This document shows positions 34,941 to 46,873 of a DNA stretch of 64,000 nucleotides, one piece after another. The DNA lies in the NCBI GenBank assembly GCA_000827495.1, contig KN817521.1, positions 186,001 through 250,000 on the forward strand, written 5' to 3'. The notes under the pieces are model-generated. The model did no database searches. It was given only the letters and a program-made list of their open reading frames with translations, and was not told where the DNA came from. The position numbers were made by a program, and so were the translations under genes. How positions within the stretch are numbered: position 1 is the stretch's first letter; every line of letters starts with the position of its first letter. The stretch comes from Hypholoma sublateritium FD-334 SS-4. Lineage: Eukaryota; Basidiomycota; Agaricomycetes; Agaricales; Strophariaceae.

Positions 34941-35860
34941 GGCGGCACGTTGGTCGAAGGGGGAAGGAGGTCGGACGCGACCGGGCGATGTGGAGGGTTC
35001 AGAAAACACAAGGGCGGAAGGGTTTGAAAAAGGAGCGGCTTTGACGGCAGTTGGGCGGCAGACGAACAAAACGTACGCGAAGTAATTGATTGCCGCATTC
35101 GAACTCATCATTTGTCAATAATTAGTCACTTACTACAGAGTCTCAGCGAACTATTTTCCGCCTCTTGAACCACGGACAAGTACTACTTGAAGCACGCCAG
35201 CTATGGCAGACACTTCTTGACGTTAACCTTTGCTCCAAGGCTTTTTGTCGTTGAAAGATTACGATATCATTATTTTTGGACGCTCTATTTCTGGGGGATC
35301 AAGAAAGTCTGGGTACACATTAGGTTATTTGACCGCATGGGAGCAATGCGGCCCCTGCGTCTTGTAAACTTTCAAGAGACTCCGTGGTTGTAGAATAAGT
35401 ATGTGAAAGTATGTGAATCTGACTTGGCGGTGTACCTCGAGCAGCAAGAGGAACAGACCACCTAGGAGTAGTAAATAACAATCGGTGGAACGCCGCCGTG
35501 CGGCAATCAAAGCTCGGACTGCTGACGGCAAACATTGATTCGGAAGCTGCAACCTTGCAGAACCTTACTGCACTGACCTCAATAATAGACGCTCAAGCTT
35601 TGCATATATATAGATGTATGTACGTGAATCAATGCTATTTTATTAGATTGTAAAAGCTGTCGTCAACAGGCTGTCGAGCAGATATACGCTTGTAGAAAAT
35701 CCAGCTTGATTCCACTTTGACAAGGCGGGAAAGGATGTGTGAAAGCGTTGAAGTTATATAAGTCTGCTGTCCTGGGGACGGTCGGACAGTCTTGCAAACC
35801 ATCTACTGCTGCAACCGTGTCGACCCCGATATCATTAACATTGAGTCGATCCAGAAGAAA
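34941..35860. other. Promoter of the deacetylase gene and 3' flank of the F-box gene
   Basis: A 920-bp spacer between two tandem minus-strand genes. I see no further gene. The frame of the deacetylase stays open upstream to 35111, without similarity to the family. Confidence 0.5.
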
Positions 35861-37582
35861 TCAAGGAGGACTGTTTCGGACGTCATCTTGGACTGAAACC
35901 TTTGCGCCACCTCTCCCAACGACACCATCCGAGGTAACCATCACATCATTAACCTCGACGCTCGCTATCTCTGCCAAGCCTCCTTCTTTAAGCATCCCTA
36001 CCACTAAGTCTGTCACCACCAATTCGGAGGCCTGGGTATTCGCCAAAGGATGTGATGTCTTGATTGCTAGATACCGTAGACCAAAGAACAACGAGAGCCA
36101 CTTGGGAAGAACGCCGGCAAGGGGAATATCGTCTTCATCGAGCAATTCGTCGAAGACAAGTACGAGGCCTGTAACATCGCCTAACCCGGGTTGGTCGAGG
36201 GTCAGTTCGTCTTCAGCGACGCTCTCCACATCGTCTGTCATCCTCCATCCTGGAGTGGATCCAAGGTGAATTCGCAGTGAGATCGATAGCGAACGGTGTT
36301 GTTCTTTGAGCAGAACCGGAATAGACGGCAGGGACGAACGTTGAATCCAATGTGAAAGACCATCGTTTCGCATGTTATACACAATCGACAGCTTTTTGAG
36401 GCTCTCCAGCCCCTTGCGTTGAGCCACGAGTAGTTTGAGTACCCAGCCTGCAGGCGCGTGTAGCATCTGTAAACGCGGAAAATCCGAAAATGCCCCCAGA
36501 TTAAACGCGTCCACGCACTCGACGCTTCGACCGAGATGCAGCGCTTCCAAGTTGGGCAACTTCGAAAGGAAATGAAGTAGGTCCGCTGGGACGAGTTGTC
36601 GTATGCAGGAGAGCCTTATCTCCTTGAGATGAGGCGCGTGTTGACTAATTACCGAAAACACTGCATGCCAACATTTTCGGTTCACTGAGACATTCTTGAT
36701 GTGCAAGGCTTCGACCGATGGAAGTCGCAGTACAGATATTGCCCAATGTAGAAGGGGCGGAACCATCAAGATAATAGAGCTGAGGGTCAAGCAACGAAGG
36801 ACAGCGTGCTCTTTAGCGGGTGAATAGAGTGGAGTGAGGATGATCGTAGTCCCATAGCCAATAGCTCGTTGAAATCTCCAATTTTTGCTCTGTAGTAGAT
36901 CAATGATATCTTCTTCCTGTCGTAGAGTAGCATCCGAGCGTTTATTCGATAGGATGTTTTTGATTCCCATAAACGAAGCCTTTTGTTTTCCTATATTACG
37001 CCCCGCATTAAAAGTGTAGGTGTGACCCATGTACCGCCCGCCGATTATTGTCAACGATACACATTTTTTCTCGATTATCTTGCTCCATGTGCGTCCTATC
37101 GTAGTCGACCAATCGATCAATGCAGCGTCCAATAATTCACCGGACAAAGACGCCGAACAACATCCACATTGATCATTTCCCATGATGAACTTGACGTTTT
37201 CAACCGCCGTCAGTGTAGACACCAGATCATAAAGCCGCCGCGTATGATGAATGACCATGCGATAGTTTGCTGTGTCTGGGGCGAACTCGAAACGACACAC
37301 GAGCTGCTTGATGGAGGACACAAAAAGCGACGCTTTCAAACCGGAGAGTGCATCCACTGTTCCAGGAGAGGTGTTGCGAAAGACAACCTCAGAGCGCTCC
37401 GTAGGATTCAGGATTTCGAATCGAGCAAGGAATATAGGGAGCAAGAAGTAGTGCATCCTTTTACATGTCAGAGACATACTGAAAAGCGTCTCGTTGGAAA
37501 CATCAGGGCGGTCGAAAATATGGGAGAGAAGCTCGTATGGAAGTTGATCGATCGCGACAGTCAAAGTTTGTTCCATCTTCAA
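35861..37582 (-). CDS. F-box protein with leucine-rich repeats
   Basis: Probable substrate adaptor of an SCF ubiquitin ligase. The intronless frame encodes 573 residues. The N-terminus VAIDQLPYELLSHIFDRPD (about 9-27) followed by LFSMSLTCKRMHYFLLP is an F-box. The C-terminal half has irregular leucine-rich segments, for example LPSVEALHIKNVSVNRKCW, APHLKEIRLSCIRQLVPADL and LPNLEALHLGRSVECVDAF, as in the many lineage-expanded F-box/LRR proteins of Agaricomycetes. The second Met, two codons in (MEQTLTVAIDQLP), is an equally good start. Targets cannot be predicted. It is the last gene before a 9-kb stretch with no recognisable gene. Confidence 0.8.
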   Translation of the reverse strand: MKMEQTLTVAIDQLPYELLSHIFDRPDVSNETLFSMSLTCKRMHYFLLPIFLARFEILNPTERSEVVFRNTSPGTVDALSGLKASLFVSSIKQLVCRFEFAPDTANYRMVIHHTRRLYDLVSTLTAVENVKFIMGNDQCGCCSASLSGELLDAALIDWSTTIGRTWSKIIEKKCVSLTIIGGRYMGHTYTFNAGRNIGKQKASFMGIKNILSNKRSDATLRQEEDIIDLLQSKNWRFQRAIGYGTTIILTPLYSPAKEHAVLRCLTLSSIILMVPPLLHWAISVLRLPSVEALHIKNVSVNRKCWHAVFSVISQHAPHLKEIRLSCIRQLVPADLLHFLSKLPNLEALHLGRSVECVDAFNLGAFSDFPRLQMLHAPAGWVLKLLVAQRKGLESLKKLSIVYNMRNDGLSHWIQRSSLPSIPVLLKEQHRSLSISLRIHLGSTPGWRMTDDVESVAEDELTLDQPGLGDVTGLVLVFDELLDEDDIPLAGVLPKWLSLFFGLRYLAIKTSHPLANTQASELVVTDLVVGMLKEGGLAEIASVEVNDVMVTSDGVVGRGGAKVSVQDDVRNSPP

Positions 37583-40500
37583 GGATAGCGGTAGACAGCG
37601 GGATGTGTCGGGACGGGAGTTATTAATGGACCAAGGGTGGAGGAAGATATCGTGCAGAGATGAACGGATGTGGGGGACTCTGGGTAACGATTAGTTTACG
37701 ATGACTGTGTGGCAAACGAAAGTTAGCTACGCAGTAACACCCACACTTCCAATTGAGCGGTGGATTGACAGAAATAGGGACGCACTCCAACTCTAAACAT
37801 AAATCGCGATGAGATATTGTTATCCAATATTAGCAGGCGGTTGTCCCGCCTTTCCTGGGTATTTTCAAGTGTTAAGGAGGACCAGGATACCAGTGAACAA
37901 CTTTGCACCACAGGCCACGTACACGCAGGTCGTGAGAGGTCGTGCGGTACACACTGAATATCGCGTGCTGCCGATTATATAATTGAATCTAGACCACTAG
38001 ACTGCCTACCGCTTAGGATGATAGTCCCGGAAGAGTCAAGACCTGCAGCAATCAGGATTGGGGTGGGACCAAAGATGTGGTCTAAAAGTCTAAAAAAGTG
38101 GCAGTGATGACAAACTTTGTTGGAAAGAAGTGTTCTATGCTCATGGCTTGCTACAGAATGGCTGGGACGGACGAGCTGAGTCCAAAGAATGAGGCTGAGG
38201 CTCCAATATGCTCACCAAGCTTGATCAATCGTTGGATTGCTTGGGAAAGCGGGCGCAAAAACTTCGGCAACACGCAGTTCAATAAACTTTGTCCGGCATT
38301 AGTACGGATCGCTCTGCAAGGAAACGACGGATAAGTATCAGATTGTAATCGATGATATCTCTCAAAAGAGTATACGCACCAAACTAATAGATGCATATCG
38401 CCAATGAGAGGCGCTGTAGACGTAGTAAGGCGAGTTCAAATCAAAAGAGACTACGTTCGTCAGCGTTCGTCGCATGGCAAATGCAGCAATATGCCACGTG
38501 CTGTGCCTGAAAAGCTTATTTCTCGTGGCTGCCGCAGGCCGTGTTGAAGTTGGAAAAGAGTTATGAAGTATCAACACATCTGCCACAGATTTTGCATGTC
38601 TCGCTCGACTCACGCTAAGTTGTCGCTTTTCTCTTCTTGATTCAACGGATTCTTGATGCGCATATATAGCCGGAACGCAGCGGGAAGTCCGCAATGAAAC
38701 TCATAGTAGTTCAATAGTGTGCCCTGCTCGAGGTTGAAAATATTGTGGCAGCTTACGAACGTATTTTACCCCTGCATCTCTAGCAGTAATCACGGACGTG
38801 CGTGGTTATTCCAGACGACGTCAAACTTCTACCGTCATGGCTGCAGAACTAAAGCTGCTCTGTCCACTTGGGTAGAGCATGGCAACGTCAATGATTGTGC
38901 ATCAGGTACGGAATGACAGGTACGGAATGACTGCCAGTGACTCACTGGAAATCTCACAACAAAACTCTCTGGATAGATTATGCTCTCGTCGGGTCAAATC
39001 TCATCGATCACCTCTGGTAACAAGATGTAGCTCTGTGAAATTTACCGATGTAGCCTATCACCTTTACAACCATCTCGTGTCAAAATTCAGAGCAACTCCC
39101 ACCTTTACCCGCACGTTCGATCTTGAAAGGACCACGGATTAGAAGATATATGCATGATGAATCGTTTATTTGCTGAGTGTTTTACCGATTGCTATGTCTC
39201 TTTTTTCCGTCTTGAATTGAGATCGCCTGCTGTGTTCCTAGAGAACGTGTACAAAAAGACCATATTGAACATTATTTCCGCCATCAGTAACTCCTAGCGC
39301 ACCTCGGCTTGCCATTCCTCCCATGCAAATCCCCGAAAATGTGCCTTGTTTTGCATCTAGAGCTCGAGGAGAGAATTTCATACAAATATCTTCGGGGGAC
39401 TGGGAAAATGCAGGTCTTCCGCCCTTTTTTTCTCTCTGCTTTCGCTTCTCAGTCTGATATGACAGAGATAAGAAATCATCAACTCACCCCGTTTCATGAA
39501 TGCTCACACCTGCACACGGAATTCCGTCACTTACTGGGACATGCGCGTAACCTTGTGAATTCGGCTGATAGAATCTTCTGTTCGACCGCGCTTACTCTTG
39601 TTTCCGAAGAGAATTGCACTGCTTTCAGCCACCCTGATCTCCAGAACCTCGGAAAAACCTCTGCGATACACACCAAAAGTTCTCCAGCGCTTTTCTCGTC
39701 TAGTCTAATGTGTCAAATTTCTGAAGGGTAGGTGAGACGTTTAGATATGCACATTACGGCGATTCTACGCTGATCTAAATGCATGCGATATGTTCTCGCA
39801 TTGCCGCTGGTAGAGCTGGCATCTCAAATAAATGGGCCGACATGGTGTGGAGCCATCCCGGTCCCTACCGCTCAGATCTTCTGGTTCTTGTCGTCCATTC
39901 CGACCTGGTACATATGGCTATCTGCTGCTATTGGTTCCGAATGACCTGCACGCTCTCTTGCCCAAGTTAACTTGCGCGTTCCGCAGCTGACTGATATAGG
40001 TTCCCTAGGAACCTATCTGTCTCCAGAATAATTTCTTTCCCTTGAATCACTCACGCGAAAACGGAAGCGTCTACTTCCAAGTGTCTGGCTCATCATTTGT
40101 CGTGTTCTCGTGGCATCCATTTGTTCAAAAATGTCTACCGTTTCGTTTTCGGCGATGTCAATGACCTTGGGATCAGCCTTGCTTCACCGATGTGTCGTTT
40201 GGGCGGCCCCATTTGTACTTCTCGTTCTCTCGGTTAAGCTCCACCCTCTGTGTCGTTTCCCTCCCTCGGACTCGGATGGGCGAAGAGGCGGATTTATCAA
40301 CTCGACTTGGCCCTCTGCCCAAAGGAGACCGACTATTCTCGAAGGGAAACTACTTAACTTTCAGCATGGCATGTGGTCCTCAGTAGGACCGGTTATGACA
40401 ATGCTAAAGCTTTTGCCGCAATCATCTAAACTCGGATATCGCCCTCAATGCTCAGTCATCCGAGATTGCAGACCTGAGGTGCGCCGCTAGGTCCAAGATG

Positions 40501-43500
40501 TTTCGTGGAGCGCCCCTACTTTGTTTTTGTTTACGCCGTACTGGCCGGATGGCTTGTCCAACGTTATTCTCGTATGCACTTTCAACGTTCGCTTTCCCGC
40601 TCATTTCCTGCGCCTATTTGCAAGGTTCGCCGCCTTTTACGAGAAGTGTGGCTTTCGACTGAACTAGTCGCCAAGGCCGCGTGTACTGTCGTTCACGCCA
40701 CAGCGAATAGCACCTGTGAGCATTGTTCATTTATTTTTTCCCATGCCGTTATCTATCATGTTCCCCCTCCCCGTGCGTTTTTCCCCTGTTAACGTCCCAG
40801 TCAAGGGCAGCGTTCATTTCTAACCCACCCCCCCTTGCAAAAGATAGTGCATAATACGAGCGTTCTGTGTCTGGCTCCGTTGGATTTCTAGACTTTCGAT
40901 TGCTTCCTTTGGAATGATGGAATCCGTGTGCACGTCAAGACATTCTTAGGCCGCTATCTGCTGGATGTATCAGCTGGTTTGTGAAGCTTTTCTAAATGCA
41001 GGGCTAGAAAACGTCTTTGGATTACCAGCCTGAAAAAGTCGGTCTACGGGGCACCTCTGTACGCCGTGTCGGACCTTATGACGCCCATGGCAGTCTGGAA
41101 GTGTGGCGTCACCGTAGCTTCATAGTCTATATCCATTATACGGACGACTCGTTTTGACCATTTTTTCACCTCAGCGCGAACAGTCCTATTTATGCTCGGA
41201 ATGTGATATTGACATGATGAAGTCTAAAAACGGTCGTGAGATACGTATCTTGGTCTCTGAACCTTTATGCGGACGGCTTAATTTACTTCGTGAGATCGGG
41301 CGTCCGACGGTAGGCAAGCTGACCCGGAGGTCTGGGGTGAATGTCTTCCTTCGATCTTGGTCTCTCTTATATCCGCTTGCTCCGCCACCCGAAAGGCTGG
41401 GGTGGCCTCGCATGATGAAGTCACAGTTTGCTGACTGTCGCAGAAGTGAACATACTAAAATACCGAAGGTGCCAAAACGGCGCTTGTCTGGAGGCGTTGA
41501 TCCACATGACCACTTTCCATGCAGCTCATTGCACGATGCGTCTACCGCTTACGGACGATTCGGCGTCTGAAAGGCTCGCCTATGATACTCAGTTCCCGGT
41601 AGAAGGCCATGGCCCTCAATATATGACATTTCCGCAGCCCATAAACACCTTGAGATCCGAAAGCATTTAATTTTGTATGCAATTATAACCTCCGGTCCGG
41701 CGGGGGAGCAAAGGTGTGGTCTTGAGAATGGAGAACTTACATAGCATGGCTCGCCGGGGTACCAGTGACGAGAAATACGTGTACATTTCCTCGATCGGGA
41801 AAAGTTAACGGATACAGAAGGTATCTGCCCGACCGAATATTATTCATCGACCGGCAACGTGTCACTCTGGCCGTTGAGGATCTCACAACCCTAGCGCTTT
41901 CACATCATGCACGTAGACCAGAGCCAAGTCCACTTATATCGCACATTCAACGTTCTTCCCAGCATCTAAGATTTTAATACAATTTTTTAAATAGAAACTG
42001 GCTGGTCGGTGACTGACTCGGAAATGGTCGTGTAATAGTCGCCCATATACTCTGAAATAAGCGCCCAGGCGCACTTATCTAATCCCCGCAATTGTTGGCA
42101 CACCAAATTATACTCTTGAGATACCGGAGTCGGCTAACAAGATAGAAGCATAGATTTCATGCCTTAATCACTCATGGTGAGTCACTGTGTGTCCAATTCC
42201 GTTTTGTTGATCCCAGTCAGAGAGGGCGCTTAACTTGACGAAGCTTGGATGAAGATACTCGCCACACCGAGTCATTGAATGAATAGTGATGATCTCTCAC
42301 GCATGCTTCTTGATTAAAGTCGACTGATCCTAGTGTTCTGGAAAAATAAAATTTCTGGCCCCGAGGGAAAGGGTTGATCTGTCAAAATTTACTCACCATC
42401 CTTGCTCGCCATCACTGGGCGCCTATCATATTACCAAATATGGCCTATAGGTGTACAAGCCCAGCTGATGCCCCTTCTATTTTCATTTGTTTTTTAGAGA
42501 TCAAGAAAGGTCCGGAGGGACAAATATCCTGCTCAATATTTTGCGTCGTACAAATTCATTGACATGTCCGCTACATCTATTTTTAGGCCACCATATTTGA
42601 TGCGAGCAACGACTTGTGGGAACAACGTAAATTGAACGCTCTCTCTCGTTTGAGTACCTCAAATATTCAGCAAAGTCTCGGTAAATTCTGAGGAGACATG
42701 TGATATGCGCATTGCAGACGGCCGCCAACTTGTCGATATGTCCAAGTAGAAATGACAGGACATGAATGACTAGTGACTGGGGCAGTCAACAAACTGATAC
42801 ATACCCCAGATGGTAATTCGTCCCTGAGTTACCACTTTGACAAGACCCCGGACTCTGCTTGGACGAGTTGCTCGTAACGTTGAGTATCTAGGTTGCTGTA
42901 AGGTATCGTTCGCCAGTGGGCCAACCGGACCGTCACCCCGCTATTTGGCGCAGATTTACGTATGGAGGGAAAGGGTGTTATGTTAGCGCGAGCAATGTTT
43001 TGAACGCCGACAGAATCGGCGTAACAGAAGAGACCATGCTCTTAGGAAATGAAGTCCGTTCATGACCCAAGTTTCGAACATCCTTTTGGAAGGCCTACAA
43101 GCGTCGTACTGAGGGAACCGGTCAGCAGAAGGTTCTGATAATGTGTTTTTCCGGTCGGCTTTGAAACGTGGAGACCTGAGTGATGTGCTTAACCCCAAGG
43201 TCTACTTACGAACTATCACCGGAAATATCCGCAGATGGAGGCAGGTTCACACTCAAACATGTATTAACCTCTTTAAGTTGATGAAAGTAGGCGGTTAAAT
43301 CGTAAGTAGACGTCCAGTAGACGCATGTTGTAACGGCATAGTAGGGCGCTCGGGTAAAAAGAACCGTGTTTGTACGCACCATCCCCCACATTTTTATGTA
43401 CGCAAGTAGCCCAATAGCCTGAGTGGCCAGCCGGGGCGTCATCTTCTGCGCTTGTCAAAAATTTGCGTAAAGTCGAGGCGTGTCGAGATTCTCTGCAAGC

Positions 43501-46500
43501 TGCGCACAATGATATATATTCCTCGGGAGCTATTCCTGAGCAGCAAACACGGCTCAGGGCTCTCTGGCCTCCCGTAAACTTGCCGTCCCCTCATCACATG
43601 CTACAACGTGCAACCGTCCGGCAGTCGCAATCAGCTGCCCCCGCACACTACGCTGGCCTATATAATTTGGGTCTCAGGCTTGCTAACCGTGCCTCATTTA
43701 TAAATGAAATCTCTACAAGGTGTGGAAAAATGGAAATTTTGGGCAGAAGCTTAAACGCAGAGCGTATCTTAGGCGACACAGTTTTTAGGACCAAAGAACT
43801 ACCGTATGTGCGCGCATATGATACCACCTCCGACGTCAACGAAGTTAAGAGCCTGCTTCTCGCGTGTATCTGGTTCGTGTTGGCGCCCGGGGGTACTGCA
43901 TCATTTGGCATCCCGGTCGGCACATCTTTCAAGCAGCTTGCTTAATATTATGTACTCTGGTGGGCGGAATAAGAGGTGTAAGGCTCACGGTGGCCGGTAG
44001 GTATCTTTAAACGTGGCCTGTGACACCTCGAAAGGATATGTTGTAATGGAAGCACGCCTCTATCCGCAGGCGCCCGATGGACACGAGGCGGGACTTCATC
44101 AATTTCTGTCCAATGCAGAAGCACAAGCTGTACCACAAAAGAGAGAGAACATACCATGAAACGAGGATAGGCAAGTAGTCGCCGTTCTTTTCGAACAAAA
44201 TCATGCTAAATGGAGACATCATACATCTCCCAAGCCCAAGCTGCCCAGTGACAGCCTTAGCAAATGATAGTCCCTCCAATCAGATGTAGTTGCTGCGACA
44301 TAGTACGAGAGCCACAGCTATGCGCAGCGTCAGCTTGCAATCCTCGTATGTCAAACCGCCTCGCCCTCCTTACCGAAATGAAAGAAACTGATTCGACATG
44401 CCTACAAAAGGGAGCGACTTCACGGACGATGCTGTGCGGCCCGCGCGTCGGCCACGACACACCTACTAAGCTATTCACTACCATTCGAGGCGGAAAATCT
44501 GCGCTGTAAGCAGCCCATGACCCCGATACTGTTCCGAAAGTGCGTTCCAACTTTACACCTACCTTCTGAGGCGGCGTAACTACAGGCCCAGGGTTGATGA
44601 GCGACACGCCCAGAGCGCGAAGAAGCCTGAGAGGTCGCCGGAAAAGAACACCGGCGCGGTCGTCGTCATGAAGCCTAAAATTTCATGGGCCATACAGCTG
44701 CATACCTATCCAATTATACGCCCTTCGAGTGGCTCCGCGCCGGCGTTCCATTCCTGCTGGCCCTCTGTCGCAATCCCAAATCGGTCGGGCAGCACACGTA
44801 CCCGAGCCCGGAAACATACGCGCACGCACTGCCCACCCAGCCCACAGAAAACACAGGCCGGAGCATACGCGTTCCCAACATTTTATACGCCACGGAGCGA
44901 TGGCGCCTGCGCCCCGCTCTCGAAGTTGCGAGAACGGACGAGGCGTGAGTTCGATGACATCGCCTGGACTATTTATACCCAGCTCGGTGACTAAGAATCA
45001 ACGCGGGGCGCACTGATCGCCGGGCACCGCCATCGCGGCATGGGCGCGTCAGCCTCACGCACGCGCGGAACTTGCCGGCCTCGCCGGCGTCCGGCGTGCG
45101 CCGTGCGCAGGAAGGCGCAGGATCAGACACAGCACACAGCCGCGCCTGCGATGGTGGCGTGGGCGTGCGCACGGCGCAGCGCGGGTGGCGGCGTGCCTCG
45201 GATAGCGTTCGCGCGATTGCGCACGTACCACCGCTTCGGGTGCGCACGCACCGACGCACGCAGAATACCCGGTATGTCCGAGCGCGACGAGGGCCGATCG
45301 GGGCTTGCGTCCGGGCGCATCCGCGCATCCGGCGGCACGTTCCTGCGCCGCTGCAGTAAGTGCGCCTGCGCTCGCCTCCGCGCCGCGCGGAGGGGCACGC
45401 GCGGCGCGAGGCACGCCGCCCAGCGTCGCCAGATGTCGCCGCAGAATGTAATGTAATCCGAATTGTAATGCAAAGACATGCCTTAGACATACGCAAGAAA
45501 ATTGCGCGGGATGATTAATGCGAGTCAGAGTCAGTCAGTGAGTATTATGCGGCGCGGTTCGACGGATGGGCGCCCGCGAGCCCGGTGGGGACGGAGGAGC
45601 GCTATACTTGTCCAGCGGCGCCCAGCGCCCAGAGCAGTGCCGTCGACGCGCAGGGGACGCCGCGTACGCTGCGGGACCCGAAACGCGGTTGGTTTTGGTA
45701 AATATCTGGTAAATGAATAATTATCCAGTGCAACGCAACGCCGCTGCGGCCCCGACAGGTGTCTTCCGGGCGGCGGTTTCCGATGGACAATGGATTTCAT
45801 CAAGAAAATGACGAACGCAAATAATATTCGCTGTTCCGGGTCTTCAGTGCAGATGGTTTTTAATTATTGATCATGGTCACCAGGGTGTGTTTTACAGCAG
45901 ATGCTGGGGCTGGCGGGAGACCTGAAACAGAGTTTGCTGATCGAATTAGGTGGTCAGGCCAGACAACCTCGCACGCCACGCGCGTGGATGGCGCGGCGCG
46001 AGGCACGGCAGCTTAACCTTCGGCAGCTGCACCGATTGATGATTCCGCCCTGGTGCCAGCCAGCGCGCTCGGAATCGCACCCTTGCTCGCGCGTCTGATA
46101 ACTGACCCTAAGACCTGTCTCGGCGCTAAGCGCCATGCTGTCTGGTGAACGAGGGTCGTGTGCCTACAATTACGACAGGAAGCCTGGACGGGCCCGGGAA
46201 AGCAAGTAAGCGACAGAATTCGAGGCTGGAGGCGATTTGCACGCAGGAACGCGGGCCATCCGCGGTGTGCATATCGCGCACATTCGTTTATCGATTTGAA
46301 ATAGCGGCGGGTGATCTGATTCGGTGTGCAAATATGCAGCGGCGGGGTTCCTGGCAGACATCGCGTGCCCGGCCGGTAACCAGACGAATTGCGAATGGCG
46401 GATTGAGAATGGTATCAGCACCCGGGGAGAGGTATCTGATATCGTTGGGGTGGGCGGGAGTTGCCTAGCGCTCGCTGGTGGCGAGCGGATGGGTTAGTGG

Positions 46501-46873
46501 GTGATCTAGGCCAAACAGCGCTAAAATTCGATCAGGGAAATTACTGCAAAGACGGATATCAGCAGGCGCAGCGTTGTCCCGAGTTGTGTTCCAGGTAGCG
46601 ATATGAATAGGGAACGTGTGCAGCTGCGTGCTGGGGGTGCTGGGCGAAGTGATGATGAGGACGATGCTGTGGCTGCTCAGCTCTGGCGATAAGGCAGCGA
46701 CGGCGGGCAGCGATAAGATATGCGAGGCTCGGACGGCGGACGGCCGAGCGTGACTGCAGACCGTCCGGATGGGGACAGCAGGACCCCGGAAGCGCAGGGA
46801 TCTACAGATCCAGTGTCGATCAGGTGTATGGGAGATACAAATGGGCAGAGAATCCACTTTCCAATATTGCCAA
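37583..46873. other. Long stretch (about 9.3 kb) with no recognisable gene
   Basis: Open frames are short (60-160 codons), in all six frames, and none shows a known domain, a consistent codon bias or a chain of spliceable exons. I saw no terminal repeats or transposase motif, though a decayed mobile element cannot be excluded by eye. 37583-44600 has near-balanced composition. From about 44650 to 46870 the DNA becomes strongly GC-rich, and this part is probably the long promoter and 5' leader of the C2H2 factor. A small perfect inverted repeat at 39996-40016 is listed separately. Confidence 0.5.
39996..40016. repeat. Perfect 9-bp inverted repeat with 3-nt loop
   Basis: ATAGGTTCC (39996-40004) and GGAACCTAT (40008-40016) flank CTA. 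It could be a hairpin or a protein-binding palindrome; there is no context to decide. Confidence 0.7.

Noticed and set aside
41154..41570. A 138-codon plus-strand open frame
   Set aside because: No recognisable motif, overlapping frames of similar quality on both strands.
43463..43945. A 160-codon plus-strand open frame in the first gene-free stretch
   Set aside because: No domain or family resemblance, no supporting splice structure, and frames of this length are expected by chance here.
37583..46700. An LTR retrotransposon or DNA transposon
   Set aside because: I could not find terminal repeats, a primer-binding site, or reverse transcriptase, integrase or transposase motifs; a heavily decayed copy remains possible.
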